Below, one piece after another: positions 47,394 through 59,851 of a stretch of DNA of 64,000 nucleotides. Position numbers and translations under genes: made by a program. The stretch covers positions 50,617,131 to 50,681,130 of the forward strand of contig NC_037682.1 of assembly GCF_003255815.1 (NCBI RefSeq). The letters are read 5' to 3'. A model generated the notes under the pieces. The model was not told the DNA's origin and made no database searches. It worked only from the letters and a program-made list of their open reading frames with translations. The first letter of the stretch is position 1. Every line of letters starts with the position of its first letter. Origin of the DNA: Theropithecus gelada. Lineage: Eukaryota; Chordata; Mammalia; Primates; Cercopithecidae.

Positions 47394-48181
47394 CTGTACA
47401 TACAGAAAAACAACTTTATTGTATCTTTTATAAATACTGTGAAATATACATTAAAATGAGAACACTTAGGATTAAACATTAAAAAAAGTCTGTACTATTT
47501 TCTATAATGGTTATTCTTAAATATAGTCTTATCTGCCCTTCTAATTTCTCTTTCTAGAATGTTATCTTCAGACAAACACATAACTCCTGGGTGTAAGACT
47601 TATTAATCTTCTTATATTATTTTTATGAATAAAAGTATTATATTTCCAAATTACTATATAAATCCAAAGTCTATTATTTTCATTTTAGTAGTTACAGGTA
47701 TCAAAGGGTAAGAGGAAAAAAAAACCATATCCTTATGTTGGCATTTATTACCAGGATAATTTTTCAAAAGAAATAGGTGTTTCTTTTTCCTAAAAGCCTA
47801 AATTTTGAAATTTAAGAACAAAACTATATTTCCATTACAAATACATTATTTTCATTGTTTTTAATAACATGCACATATTCTCTATACCTTCACATATGCA
47901 AAAGAAAATATCAGAATAGAAAATAATGTACTTTATATAAAACTAAATAAAACATCTTCATTTAAAACTGAATGCAGTTTGTTGCTTTAGGATGATAGAA
48001 TTAGAACAAGTTACTGTATTATTTGTAACCCAAGCAATATTTCAGTCATAGTCACTTATCAGTAAAACAATTTAAAAATACTATTACATTAAAAATCTTG
48101 TTCTGGGCAAAAGTAATAAAACCAGTACTAACAGTATTATATTTCACCTTAACATAATCATATTGAAAGTTTATCTTTTAC
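47394..48181 (-). other. PDE3B: PDE3B intron 8
   Basis: A 788-base AT-rich intron. No repeat was recognised. Its donor is ACAAAT/GTAAAAG. Confidence 0.75.
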
Positions 48182-48330
48182 ATTTGTTTGCTGTTCATTC
48201 TGTGCCTCTTCTGTTAGCCAATTATCACCTTCCTGAAATAATTTTCTGCTGTCTTTCTTCTCTGTTTCCTCTTCTTGTTGAGTTTCCGTAAGTTTGAATG
48301 ATTCTTTTGAGAAAATGTTTTCTTCTTCAC
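48182..48330 (-). CDS. PDE3B: PDE3B exon 8, acidic linker before catalytic domain
   Basis: A 149-base exon, with acceptor TTTGAAAG at the right. It starts with the two bases that complete a Gly codon: G-E-E-E-N-I-F-S-K-E-S-F-K-L-T-E-T-Q-Q-E-E-E-T-E-K-K-D. It ends E-A-Q-N-E-Q-Q-T-N at a donor with T, not G, at its last exon base (AAT/GTAAAAG). The encoded linker is charged and poorly ordered in character. Residues are 603-652. The exon was too weakly delimited to be seen as an open frame; its boundaries rest on phase agreement with exons 7 and 9 and on similarity to human PDE3B. Confidence 0.93.
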
Positions 48331-49164
48331 CTTTCAAAAAATATATATAGTAATAGATGGGAGTAAAATGTGCCCTATATGTACAGTTTTACATGAAAAA
48401 TAATTGTTAAAAATATTTAGATAAAGTAAATCATAATGGAGTTCAATCTAAATTATTTCATGACACCATTAAGTTGTATCTTGCTGTGCTATTTTGCCTA
48501 GATAGCTTATGCTCAGGCAGCAAAGACATTTCCTGTATTGGACTCCCCTTTCATATCTACTCATGGATCCTAAGTGGATATTCTTTATAAAAGTGAGAAA
48601 AAGAAAAAGTTCCTTTCAATAGAAATTTTCTTACCAATTTGATGTAAACAATTTCCAACATCTCTGAGTTTTAGATATAAAAATTCTAAAATCATAATTA
48701 CAAATCAGTAAGATTAAATCACATGTAAACCTTAAACCACAATATTATAAATTGTGAGTTGTATCTCTACCAATGTAATAATTTTTTTTCTCAAATCACA
48801 TGGAAAAGGACAGCAGTATTCATAGCTAAATAGTATTCATTCACATGTTAAAAAACATTCATATTCATTCTATTTGTAATACCTTAAACAGGGAAATTAC
48901 TCAGAACCTATCGACAGTAGAATAAATAACTTGTGGTATAGTTACACAATTGATCACTACAGAGCAAAGAGAATGAACTACAATATGAATGGTACTTAAA
49001 AATATAATGTTCAGTGAAGGAAGCCAGGCACAAAAGTACATACTCTGTGATTCTCTTTAAGAAAAGTTCAAAAGCGTATGAAAGACAAAAAGATCATTAC
49101 CTTTGGGGCATATGATTGGAAGGGGTCATGATGGGTAATTTTGAGGTGTAGGTAATATTTTGTT

Positions 49165-49540
49165 TCTTTTTAAAAAAACAACTTTTATCTTAGGTTCAGG
49201 GGTACATGTGCAGGTTTGTTATATAGGTAAATTTGTGTCATGGAGTTTGTTGTACAGATTATTTCATCACCCAGGTACTAGGTCTAGTACCCAATTACTA
49301 TTTTTTTCTGATTCTCTTCCTCCTCCCACCCTCCACCATCAGGTAGGACCCAGTATCTGTTGTTCTCTTTATGTGCATGTGTTCTAGTCATTCAGCTCCC
49401 ACTTGTAAGTGACAGTACTCCGTTTTCTGTTCCTATGTTAGTTTGACTCTAGCTCCATCCATGCCTCTGCAAAAAACATTACCTCAGTCTTTTTATAGCT
49501 GCATAGTATTCTATGATGTATATATACTACATCTTCTTCT
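49165..49540 (-). mobile_element. L1 3' end fragment
   Basis: Minus-strand L1 3' terminus: GGTACATGTGCAGGTTTGTT at the left, then CTGCATAGTATTCTATGATG. It stops within the 3' UTR and ORF2 end, about 165 bases before another L1 in the same orientation. Confidence 0.88.
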
Positions 49541-49704
49541 TTGCCTTTTCTTTTAGAAAAACTACCATAATCATTTATTACTTGTTCTACTATGGACATA
49601 TAAGATAGAGCCCAAACTATACAGTAAAATAGAATCTGGATTCAAGTCTGAATACTACTATAGAAACGAGCCCTAGCCTCACTACTTCACTAGTTGTGAT
49701 TTTT

Positions 49705-52700
49705 TTCATTTTATTTATTTATTTTTTAAGTTTAGTGATATAAGTGCAGGTTTGTTACATAGGTAAGCATGTAACAAGGGGGTTTGTTGTACAGGTTGTT
49801 TCATTACTCAGGTATTAAGCCTAGTACCCATTAGTTGTCTTCCTGATCCTCTCCCTCCTCTGAGAGGCCCCAGTGTGTGTTGCTCCCCTCTACGTGTCCA
49901 TGTGTTCTCATCATTTAGCTCTCACTTATAAGTGAGAACATAACAATATTTGGTTTTCTGTTCCTGTGGCTAAGGATAATGGCCTCCAGTTCCATTCATG
50001 TCCCTGCAAAGGACACAATCTCTTTCTTTTTATGGCTGCATAGTATTCCATGGTGTATATGTACTATATTTTCTTTATCCACTCTATCACTGGTGGATAT
50101 TTAGGTTGATTCCATGTCTTTTCTATTGTGAATAGTGCTGCAATATACATACACATGCATGTGTCTTTATAACAGAATGACTTATATTCCTTTGGATATA
50201 TACCCAGTAATGGGATCACTGGGTCGGATGGTATTTCTGTTTTTAGGTCTTTGAGGAATCACCACACTGCGTACCACAATGACTGAACTAATTTACACTC
50301 CCACCAACAGTGTACAAGTGTTTTTTTCTCCCCAACATCGCCAGCATCTGTTATTTTTTGCCTTTTTAATAGCAGCCATTCTGACTGGTGTTAGATGGTG
50401 TTTCATTGTGGTTTTGACTTGCATTTCGCTAACGATCAATGATGTTGAGCTGTTTTTCATATGACTGTTGGCCATATGTATGTCTTCTTTCGCAAATTGT
50501 CTGTTCATGTTCTTTGCCCACATTTTATGTTTGTTTTTTCTTGTAAATTTAAGTTTCTTGTAGGTGCTGGATATTAGGCCTTTATCAGATGCATAGTTTA
50601 CAAAAATTTTCTCCCTTTCTGTAGGTTGTCTGTTTATTCTGTTGATAGTTTACTTTGCTGTACAAAAGCTCTTTAGTATAATTATATTCGCATTTGTCAA
50701 GTTTTGTTTTTGTTATGATTGCTTTTGGCATCTTTGTTATGAAATCTTTGCCAGTATCTATATCCAGAATGGTATTGCCTCAGTTGTCTTTCAGAGTTTT
50801 TATAGTTTTGGGTTTTACATTTAAGTCTTTAAACGATCTTTAGTTGATTTTTGTATATGATGTAAGGAAGGGATCCAGTTTTAATCTTCTACATATGGCT
50901 AGCCAGTTATCCCATCACCATTTATTGAATAGGCAGTCCTTTCCCCATTGCTTGTTTTTGTCAGCTTTGTCAAAGATCAAATGGTTGTAGGCATGCGCCC
51001 TTATTTCTGGGCTCTCTATTCTGTCCCATTGGTCTATGTGTCTGTTTCTGTACCAGTACCATGTTATTTTGTTACTGTAGTTCTGTAGTATACTTTGAAA
51101 TCAGGTAATATGATGCCTCCAGCTTTGTTCTTTTTGCTTAGCATTGCCTTGGCTACTCAGGCTCTTTTTTGGTTCCATATGAATTTTAAAATAGCTTTTT
51201 CTGTTTTGTGATGAATTTCACTGGTAGTTTGTTAGGAATAACACTGAATCTATAAATTGCTTTGAGCAGTATGACCATTTTAATGATATTGATTCTTCCT
51301 ATCCATGAGCACGGAATGTTTTTCCATTTGTTTGTGTCATCTCTGCTTTATTTGGGCAGTGTTTTGTAATTCTCATTGTAGAGGTCTTTAATCTCCCTGA
51401 TTAGCTGTATTCCTAGGTATTTTATTATGTTTTTTGTGGCAATTGTAAATGGGATTGTGTTCCTGGTTTGGCTCTTGGTTTGGCTGTGTTAGTGTATAGG
51501 AATGCTAGTTATTCCTGTTCATTGATTTTGTATCCTGAAACTCTGCTGAAGTTACTTATTAGCTTAAGCAGCCTTTGGGCCAAGACTATGGGGTTTTCTA
51601 GATATAGAATCATGTCTGCAAACAGGGATAGTTTGACCTCCTCTCTTCCTATTTGGGTGCCCTTTATTTCTTTCTCTTGCCTGATTTCTGTGGTCAAGAC
51701 TTCCAAGACTATGTGAATAGGAGTGGTGAGAGGGGGCATCCTTGTCTTGTGCCCATTTTCAAGGGGAATGCTTCCAGTTTTTGCCCTTTCAGTATGATGC
51801 TGGGCTGTGGGTTTCTCCTAGATGGTTCTTATTATTTTGAGGTATATTCCTGTAATACCTAGTTTATTGAGTTTTTAACATGAAGGGATGTTGAATTTTA
51901 TCAAAAGCCTTTTTCTGCATCTATTGAGATAATCATGTGGTTTTTGTCTTTAGTTCTGTTTATGTGATGAATCACATTGACTGATTTGCATATGTTGAAC
52001 TGACCTTGCATCCCAGGGATGATCATAGTGAATTAGCTTTTAGATGTGCTGCTGGATTTGGTTTGCAAGTATTTTGTTGAGGATTTTTGCATCAATTTTC
52101 ATCAAGGATATTGGCCTGAGGTTTTGTTTTTTTCTTGTGTCTCTGCTACATTTTGGTATCAGAATGATGCTGGCCTCATAGAATGGGTTGGGGAGGAGTC
52201 CTTCCTCCTCATTTTTTTGTAATACTTTCAGTCCTTCCTCTTCAGTGTTTTGTACCACTACTTTCAGTATAAATAATACCAGCTCTTCTCTGTACATCTG
52301 GTAGGATTTGGCTGTGAATCCATCTGGTCCTGGCCTTTTTTTTTTTTTTTGCGGGGGGGTTGGTGGGCTATTTATTACAGATTCCGTATTGGTCTATTCA
52401 GGGAATCCATGTCTTCCTGGTTCAGTCTTGGGAGGGGTTATGCATACAGGAATTTATCCATCTCTTCTAGGTTTTCTAGTCTGTGTGTAAAGAGGTGTTC
52501 ATAGTAGTCTCTGATGGTTGTATTTCTGTGGGGTCAGTGGCACCACCCCCTTTGTCATTTCTAATTGTGTTTATTTGGATCTTCTCTCTTTTCTTCTGTA
52601 TTTGTCTAGTTAGCAGTCTATTTATCTTACTAATTTTTTTCAAAAAATCAACTCCTGGTTTCATTCATCTTTTGGATGGTGTTTTGTGTCTCAATCACTT

Positions 52701-55700
52701 TTAGTTCAGCTCTGATTTTGGCTATTTCTTGTTTTCTGTCAGCCTTGGGGTTGGTTTGCTCTCTCTTCTCTAGTTATTTTAGTGGTGATATCAGGTTGTT
52801 AATTTGGGATCTCTCTAACTTTTTGATATGGGTGTTTAGTGCTATAAATTTCCTTCTTAACTCTGCCTTAGCTGTGTTCCAGAGATTTTGTAGGTTGTAT
52901 CTTTGTTCTCATTTGTATTAAAAACCTTCTTGATTTCTGCCTTAATTTCATTATTTGCCCAAAAGTCATTCAGGAGCAGGTTGTCTAATTTCCATGTAAT
53001 TGCATGGTTTTGATTGATTTTTTTTAGTCTTGATTTCTATCTTTATTGCACTGTGGTCCAGGAGTATGTTTGGCATGACTTCAGTTCTTTTACATTTGCT
53101 GAGGATTGTCTGATTGATTTTAGAACATGTACCATGTGGTAATGACAAAAATGTACATTCTGTTGTTTTTGGGTGGAGAGTTCTGTAGAGGTCTATCAGA
53201 TCCATTTGGTCCCATATTGAGTTCAGGTACTGAATATCTTTGTTAATTTTCTGCCTCAGTGATCTAATACTGCCCAGTGGAGTGTTGAAGTCTCCCACTA
53301 TTATTGTGTGGGAGTCTAAGACTCTTTGTAGATCTCAAAGAACTTGCTTTGTAAGGTACTCCTGTGTTCGGTGAATATATATTTAGAATAGTTAGGTCTG
53401 ATGAATTGAACCCTTTACCATTATGTAATGCCTTTCTTTGCCTTTTTTGATCTTTGTTGGTTTAAAGCCTGTTTTGTCTGAAATTAGGATTGCAACCTCT
53501 GCTTTTTTCCTGATTTCCAATTGCTTGGTAGATTTTCCTCCATCCCTTTAATTTGAGCTTACAGGTGTCACAGCCTGTGAAATGTGAAACTGTCTCTTGA
53601 AGATAGCATATCATTGGGTCTTGCTTTTTTTTTTTTTAATCCAGTTTGCCACTCTATGCCTTTTAAATGGGGCATTTAGCCCATTTACACTCAAGGTTAG
53701 TATTGATATGTGTGGATCTGTTCCTGTCATTGTGCTGTTACCTGGTTATTAAGCCAGCTTGTGTGGTAGCTTTACATCATTGGGTCTGTGTACTTAACTG
53801 TGTTTTTTTGTATTACCTGGTAATGGTTATTCCTTTCATATTTAGTGCTCTTTTCAAGATCTCTTGTAAGTGGGTCTGGTAGTAACAAACAGTAGTAACA
53901 AACTTCCTCAGCATTTGCTTATCTGAAAAGGATCTTATTTCTCCTTCATTGAGGAAGCTTAGTTTGGCTGTATATGAAATTCTTGAAGTTTTTTTTTTAA
54001 AGAATGTTGAATATAGGAACCCAAGCTCTTCTGGCTTGTAGGGGTTTCTGCTGAGATGTCCACTGTTAGCCTGACTGGGTTCCCTTCGTAGGTGACCTGC
54101 CCTTTCTCTCTAGCTGCCTTTAACATTCTTTCCTTGATTTCAAACTTGGATAATCTGATGATTATGCATCTTGGGGATGATCTTCTTGAGTAGAATCTTG
54201 CAGGAGTTCTCTGTATTTCCTGAGTTTGAGTGTTGGCTTCTTTAGCAAGGTTGGGGAAGTTTTCATAGATAATATCCTGAAATGTGTTTTCCAAGTTGTT
54301 TGCTTTCTCCTGTCAGGGATGTCAATGATGTGTAGATTTGGCCTCTTTACATAATCCCGTATTTCTAGAGGTTTTGCTCATTCCTTTTCATTCTTTTTAA
54401 AATAACTTTTGTCTTACTTTCTTATTTCAGAGAGCCAGTCTTCAAGTTCCAAGATTCTTTCTTCAGCTTGGTCTCTTCTGCTATACTTGCAATTGCATCA
54501 TAAAATTCCTGTAGTGTGTTTTCAGCTCTATCAGATCAGTTAGGTTCCTTTTCATACTGGCTATTTCATCTGTCAGCTCCTATATCATTTTATTGTGATT
54601 CTTAGTTTTCTTGAATTGGGTTTTGCCATTCTCCTGATCTTGATTATCTTTGTTCCTATCCATATTCGGAATTCTATTTCTGTCATTTCAGCCAGCTCAG
54701 CCTGGTTAAGAACTAGTGTGGTTGTCTGAAGGTCATAAAACACTGACCATTTAGGTTGCTGGAGTTCTTGCATTGGTTCTTTCTTATCTCTGCATGTGGC
54801 TGTTCCTTTAACAGCTGGGCTGCCTCTGATTGATGTGGTCAGACAGGGACAGCATGTTTGTGCTAGAGTCCCATGTTGAGAGGAGAAGTGAGGACCGGGA
54901 CCTGTATGGAGAACAGTCCAGCCACTTTTCTGTGAGGTAGGTACTCTGTGCTGGGCTCTGGACCGGCTAGCCTCTGGTCCCCACAGACTCTCTAAAGCCT
55001 GAAGACAGCAAAGCCTAGGGCTGTGAGACAGCAAAGATGGCAACCTGCCCATCCCACTGGGAGCTCTGTCTCAGGGAGTTACAGAGCTGCTACTGGCTTG
55101 ATAGCCTGGAGGTGACGGTAGCTGAAGAACCAGGCCAGGAGGACCTGCCTAGTGAAGATATATGAGATTGGAAACCCATGTAACAAACAGTCTAGTCACT
55201 TTTCTGTAGGGCTGCTGCAGTATGCTGGGGGTACACTCCAGTCCCTAGTCACCTTGGTTTATCTAGCACCTGAAGGTATCAACAGTGAAGGATGTAAAAC
55301 AGCAAAGATGGCAGTCCCCCTCTCCCTCTGGGAGCTCCATCCCAGGGAGGTTTGAAACTGCTGCTGGCCAGAAAACACCGGCAGAGATGGCTGGACACCC
55401 CAGTTGGGAGGTCCCACCCAGTGAGGAGGAACAGGATTGAGGACCTGTGTGAAAAAGCAGTCTGGCCACTTTTTTGTAGAGCAGTTGGGCTGTGTTGGGG
55501 GTCTGCTGCAGCCCCCAGTCACTTTGGACTCTCCAAATCCCAAAGGCAACAATGGTTAAGGCTGAAAAACAGCAAAGATGGCAGCTTGCCCCTCCCTCTG
55601 GGAACTCCGTCCCAGCAAAGTTTGATACTATTGCTGGCCAGAAAACACTGGCAGGGGTGGTTGTAGACCTTGGTCACAAGATTCTGCCCAGTGAAAAGGA

Positions 55701-56660
55701 ACGAGATCTGGGACCCATGTGAAAAAGCAGTCTAGCTGCTTTCCCATAGAGCTGTGGGGAAAGACAGCTCCAGACCCTAGTCACCTTGGACTTCCTAGAG
55801 CCAGAAGGCAACAATGGCAAAGGCTGTGAAACAGCCTGTCCCTTCCCCTGGCAGCACCATCCCCCGGAGGCTCAGAACCACTGCCAGTTGAATAACAGTG
55901 GCAAGAGTGGCTGGTTACCTTGGTTGGGAGGTCCTGCCCAGTGAGAAGAAGAGGCGTCAGGGACCCACATAAAAAAGCAAGCTGGCTGCTTTTTTGTAGG
56001 GTGGTTACACTGAAGGCAACAATGGCTAAGGCTACAAAACAGCAAAGATGGTAGCCTACCCCTCCCTCTGGGAGTTCCATCAACACTGCTACCAGTGGCT
56101 GGCTGGAGTTCCAAGTCAATGGTCTTATCCTGTAAGGTGCTGTGGACATGGGACCTGCAGGCCATTGCTGCTCAGCCCCCTGAATTCAGCTGCTTCTTAG
56201 GGATCCATATGGGGGTCTAACCTCCTGCTTTGCCGAGTTGCAGTTGCTTTTGCCTAGAAGCCCAAGTATCTATAGCTCCTGGGGTTCCGCATGTGCCTGA
56301 GCAGCTACTCTGCCAAGATGCCACAGAGCTCTGCATATCCGACTGAAGACCCTGGTGCAGTGGGTTTATGAGCGGGGGTTTCCTGACCCAAGGGTTGCAG
56401 AGATCTACGGGAGAAGCATGGGTCCCCAGGGTTGCTCACTCAGTCATTCTTCCCTAGGCGAGGGAGGCTGCCCTGGCTCCATGTCACTCCCAGGTGGGCA
56501 GTCATCCTGCCTTGCTTTTCTACATTCTCTGTGGGTTGTTTTCTTGATGAATCCCAATGTGTGTACATGGATGTTTCAGTTGAAGGTGCTGTACGTACTC
56601 ACCCCTTCTATTTCTCTCCATGAGAGCAGTGCACACTAGCTGCTTCTAGTTAGCCATTTT
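49705..56660 (-). mobile_element. Nearly full-length old L1 (L1PB/L1MA-like)
   Basis: About 6.95 kb, minus strand: 3' end at the left (GTGCAGGTTTGTTACATAGG), ORF2 decayed into short open pieces, ORF1 C-terminal domain readable at 54294-53959, and a 5' region to the right ending in CTAGTTAGCCATTTTGGCC. The endonuclease motif G-D-F-N-T survives at the start of the 53298-52966 frame. Frameshifts and stops are numerous, so it cannot move by itself. The 5' region (54900-56150) is made of about five tandem units. Confidence 0.88.
54900..56150. repeat. About five tandem 0.27-kb units in the L1 5' region
   Basis: A shared box (CAGTC[TC][AG]G followed by a CTTTT stretch) recurs at 54914, 55188, 55458, 55728 and 55978: spacing 274, 270, 270 and 250. 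A second box, GCAAAGATGG, recurs at 55031, 55302, 55572 and 56042, missing once. Confidence 0.85.
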
Positions 56661-56766
56661 GGCCAGCCTCTTATTTTGTTTCTGGATCTGGGTACTGATT
56701 ATATGATAATTACAAGCTATGAACTCAATATGTAGAGTTTTGTTTGTTTGTTTGTAAAAAGAGATC

Positions 56767-57072
56767 TCGGCCAGGCACAACAGCTCCTACCTATAATCCT
56801 AGTGCTTTGGGAAGCCAAGGCAGGACGATCACTTGAAGCCAAAAGTTTGGGACTAGTCTGGGCAACACAGCAAGTTCTCATCTCTACAAAAAAAATTTTT
56901 TTTAATTAGCCGGGCATGGTGGCCTATGCCTGTAGTCCCAACTACTCAGAAGACTGAGGAGGGAGGACTGCTTGAGCTCAGGAGTTGGAAGCTGCAGTGA
57001 ACCATGATTGTGCCACCATACTCTCTAGCCTGGGTGACAGAGTAAGACCCTGTCTCAAAAAAAAAACAAAAA
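56767..57072 (+). mobile_element. AluJ-like element
   Basis: Plus-strand old Alu (GGCCAGGCACAACAGCTCC start; AAGACCCTGTCTCAAAAAAA end). Confidence 0.88.
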
Positions 57073-57589
57073 AAAGAATTCTTAAGAGTACTCATTGGAG
57101 TTGAGTTTCAGAAAACTAGTTTCAAACCCTGATTTTTGTACTTAATAGTGGCAAGCTTTCTCCCCTGTAAAATTTGGATAATACCTACCTTACAAGATGT
57201 TATACATAATAGGTGACTAATAAATGTTAGTGTAATCTCAACCTAATACAATGAATATACCAATCATTAATTGATTAGATGATGATCTGGAAGTTTTACT
57301 GTTTAGAAAATATTATTTTTTCCAAATGAAAAACATTTAATTTAAGAAATTAAATTTAGACTATTCAAGTATTTATGGTAAGTTAAGGCAGTAACTACAA
57401 TGATATTCTAAAATAGCAGTTAATCTAAAAATTGCTGGCACTCGAGGTATATTACATAATTTCCTTTTTAATGATATGAATTCCTAATAACTATTATCTT
57501 ACAAATAACAATAAAAACAGGTGAGATAAATGTAGCATTTCTTTTCTAAAGATGTCTGCAACACTATCTCTTGTCCCAAACACTTTTCT

Positions 57590-57975
57590 GAAATGTATTC
57601 TTATCATTCCTCTATCAAGACAGAGCATTTGTTTACCAACCCTCTGGAATCTCAACAGGCCTCATGACTGCTCTGATTAACAGAATATGGCAGAAGTGAC
57701 ACTCTGTTCTGAGTTGAGTCATTAACTGGACTGGCAGTTTCCACTTCCTACTCTCTTGGAATGCCACCAACAAACTGGGAGAAGCCCATGGAAGGGTCAT
57801 ATTTAGATGGACTGGTCAATAGCCAACAGGCACATGAGTAATCCATCTTGGAAATTCTGCCCAATCAATCCTTCAGATAACTGCTTCCCCAACCAATATC
57901 TGACTGCAATCTCATGAAAGTCCTCAGGTGACAATCTCCCAGTTGAGGCTAGTCCACCCAAAGAAATATGACACT
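57590..57975. mobile_element. Possible old LTR-type repeat
   Basis: TGATTAACAGAATATGGCAG and CTTGGAATGCCACCAACAAA resemble old mammalian LTR-type repeats. Family and orientation are not certain. Confidence 0.3.
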
Positions 57976-57984
57976 TAATAAATT

Positions 57985-58045
57985 ATTGTTCTTTTTAAAA
58001 ACTTTATTGAGTATAAATTACATACCATTAAAATCTACCTATTGT
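57985..58045 (-). mobile_element. Old L1M 3' end, left part
   Basis: TTTATTGAGTATAAATTACA is the reverse complement of an L1M 3' end. It continues at 58423 on the other side of an LTR. Confidence 0.7.
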
Positions 58046-58422
58046 AAAATGCCTTAGTTCAGGCTGCTATAATTGGATATTATAGACTGAGTGGCTTATA
58101 AAAAAATAGGAATTTATTTCTCACAGGGAAGCTGGACGTCTGAGATCAGGGTGCCAGCCTGGCCAAGTTCCAGTGAGGGCCCTCTTCCAGGTTGCAGACT
58201 ACTGGTTTCACATTGTATCCTCACGGTGGGAAAGAAGGCTAGAGAGTTTTCTGGGGTTCATTTACAAGGGATCCCTTTTACAAGGGAACTAATCCCATTC
58301 ATGAGGGATCCACCTTCATGACCTAATTACCTCCCAAAGGCCTCACCTCCCAATACCAGCATATTGGGGTATAGGATTTCAACACATAAATTTTTGGAGG
58401 AACACAAACATTCAGCCCATAA
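58046..58422 (-). mobile_element. MLT1-type LTR inserted into L1M
   Basis: A minus-strand LTR with TTCAGGCTGCTATAATTGG at the left and ACACAAACATTCAGCCCATA at the right. It splits an L1M 3' end. Confidence 0.8.
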
Positions 58423-58840
58423 GTGTACAATTCAACAATTTTAGTATATTTGCAGTTATCAGCAATCATTACAATCCAATTTTAGAACATCCTCAACACG
58501 CCCCCCAAAATGTTCCTTCATGCCTATTTACAGTTAATCCCTATTCTCACTTTACGCCACAACTGTTCTGATTATTGTCTCTATAAATTTGTCTTTTAAG
58601 AATTTCATATAAATGTAATCATACAATGTATGATCTTTTGAGCCTGGCTTCTTTCACTTAGAATAATGTTTTGAAGTTCATCTATGTTGCAGCATGTATC
58701 AGAAGTTTATTCCTTTAATTGCTGAACTGAATTCCATTGTAATGATATACCAAAAAAAAAAAAAAAGAATGAGTTGGGAAGTGTTCCCTCCTCTTCTATT
58801 TTTTGGAAGAGTTTGTGAAGAATTAGTCTTTTTATTTTAT
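58423..58840 (-). mobile_element. Old L1M 3' end, right part, and further L1 fragment
   Basis: GTGTACAATTCAACAATTTT, CTTCTTTCACTTAGAATAAT and GCAGCATGTATCAGAAGTTT continue the L1M. After an A run at 58751, GAATGAGTTGGGAAGTGTTC is from L1 ORF2, also minus. Confidence 0.7.
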
Positions 58841-59777
58841 TTTATTTTTTAACAATCCTTTAAAATGCAAAAAACAAAAAGCTATTAAATTGCACACTTT
58901 AAAAAGGTAAATTTTATGGTATGTAAACAGATTGAGAAGAGCCTACAATCCCTAAAAACGCTTATCTATTTTTGGTTTAACTTTTTTCTTAGGGTACAAC
59001 ACTTTAGAGTTTATCAAGTTATCCATACCATGGCAAGCCTTCAACTCTAGTCTCTGTCTTCCTAGTCCCATGAAGCTACTAATAAAATTGCTCATCCTAT
59101 TAGTCACTGGTCTCTGTGGAACTGGAATATACTCTTTTGATAGCCCCAAACTCCAGGCTCACTTTCTTGGAGTTCCAACAGATCTTGTATGGGTGATTCA
59201 CAGGATCTTTTTAGTTCTTCAATGGCTTCAAGTAGATTTAAAAAAAAAAAATAATTCGTCCACATTTTCTAGTTGCCCTCAGGGGAAATGTTGGTCTGAA
59301 TTACTTAGTTGACTACTACTGGTAGTTTGAGTCATCAATTTTTAAGGTTATAAAACAACTATAATTTCATCAACAACAACATTTCTTGTTTGAGGATATA
59401 AAATATTTCAGAATGATATAATTAACCACACTTTAAAACAACTCCTCTTTATGCCATAAAAAATTTATACCTTTTGGGTTTAGATTGTGCAGTACAAATT
59501 TCAATGTTAATACAAATAATTTCACTATTTATAAACAACAGATATAACATAAGAAGACTACATTCATTTGTACAGGACATTTTTATTCTTTGAATTACTT
59601 TCATCATCTATTATTTATAATTTGTTCTAAATAAATCCTGTGTGAAGTGGGTAAAAAAGAATAATCTTCATTTTAAAGATGGATAAACTGAAGTTAAACT
59701 CATTCATTTTCCCATTCTAAAAACCACTGTAAGAAATTTATCTTAAACTCAAATACATATGACTTTTGTTATCTCAC

Positions 59778-59851
59778 CTGATTTTCCACTGCAGCAATCT
59801 GTACTGTCTGATTCAGATGTTGAAACATATTTCAGTATTTGATGTCCACAG
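59778..59851 (-). CDS. PDE3B: PDE3B exon 7, linker
   Basis: A 74-base exon, with acceptor TTCTATAAG at the right and donor GTGAGAT at the left. The first base completes an Asn codon, then C-G-H-Q-I-L-K-Y-V-S-T-S-E-S-D-S-T-D-C-C-S-G-K-S, and the last base opens the Gly completed by exon 8. It is Ser- and Cys-rich linker between the membrane-associated N-terminal half and the catalytic domain. It is too short to stand out as an open frame. Phase on both sides is exact. Confidence 0.94.

Larger units (their letters stand above)
48331..59777 (-). other. PDE3B: PDE3B intron 7
   Basis: An 11.4-kb intron dominated by L1 sequence: a 3' fragment at 49165-49540, a nearly complete old L1 at 49705-56660, an Alu, and an L1M split by an LTR, listed separately. 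48340-49150, 57080-57580 and 58850-59770 hold no clear feature. Confidence 0.75.

Noticed and set aside
48640..48664. Possible extra PDE3B exon next to a GTAAGAAAA donor-like site, minus strand
   Set aside because: Exons 7 and 8 join in exact phase and give the expected protein, so no exon is missing between them. No matching acceptor and frame was found.
54900..56150. Tandem units considered as a satellite or regulatory array
   Set aside because: They are confined to the 5' region of one L1 and end with it.
54585..56165. Several overlapping open frames of 70-155 codons on both strands
   Set aside because: They fall in the GC-richer 5' region of an old L1; their similarity to each other reflects the tandem units.
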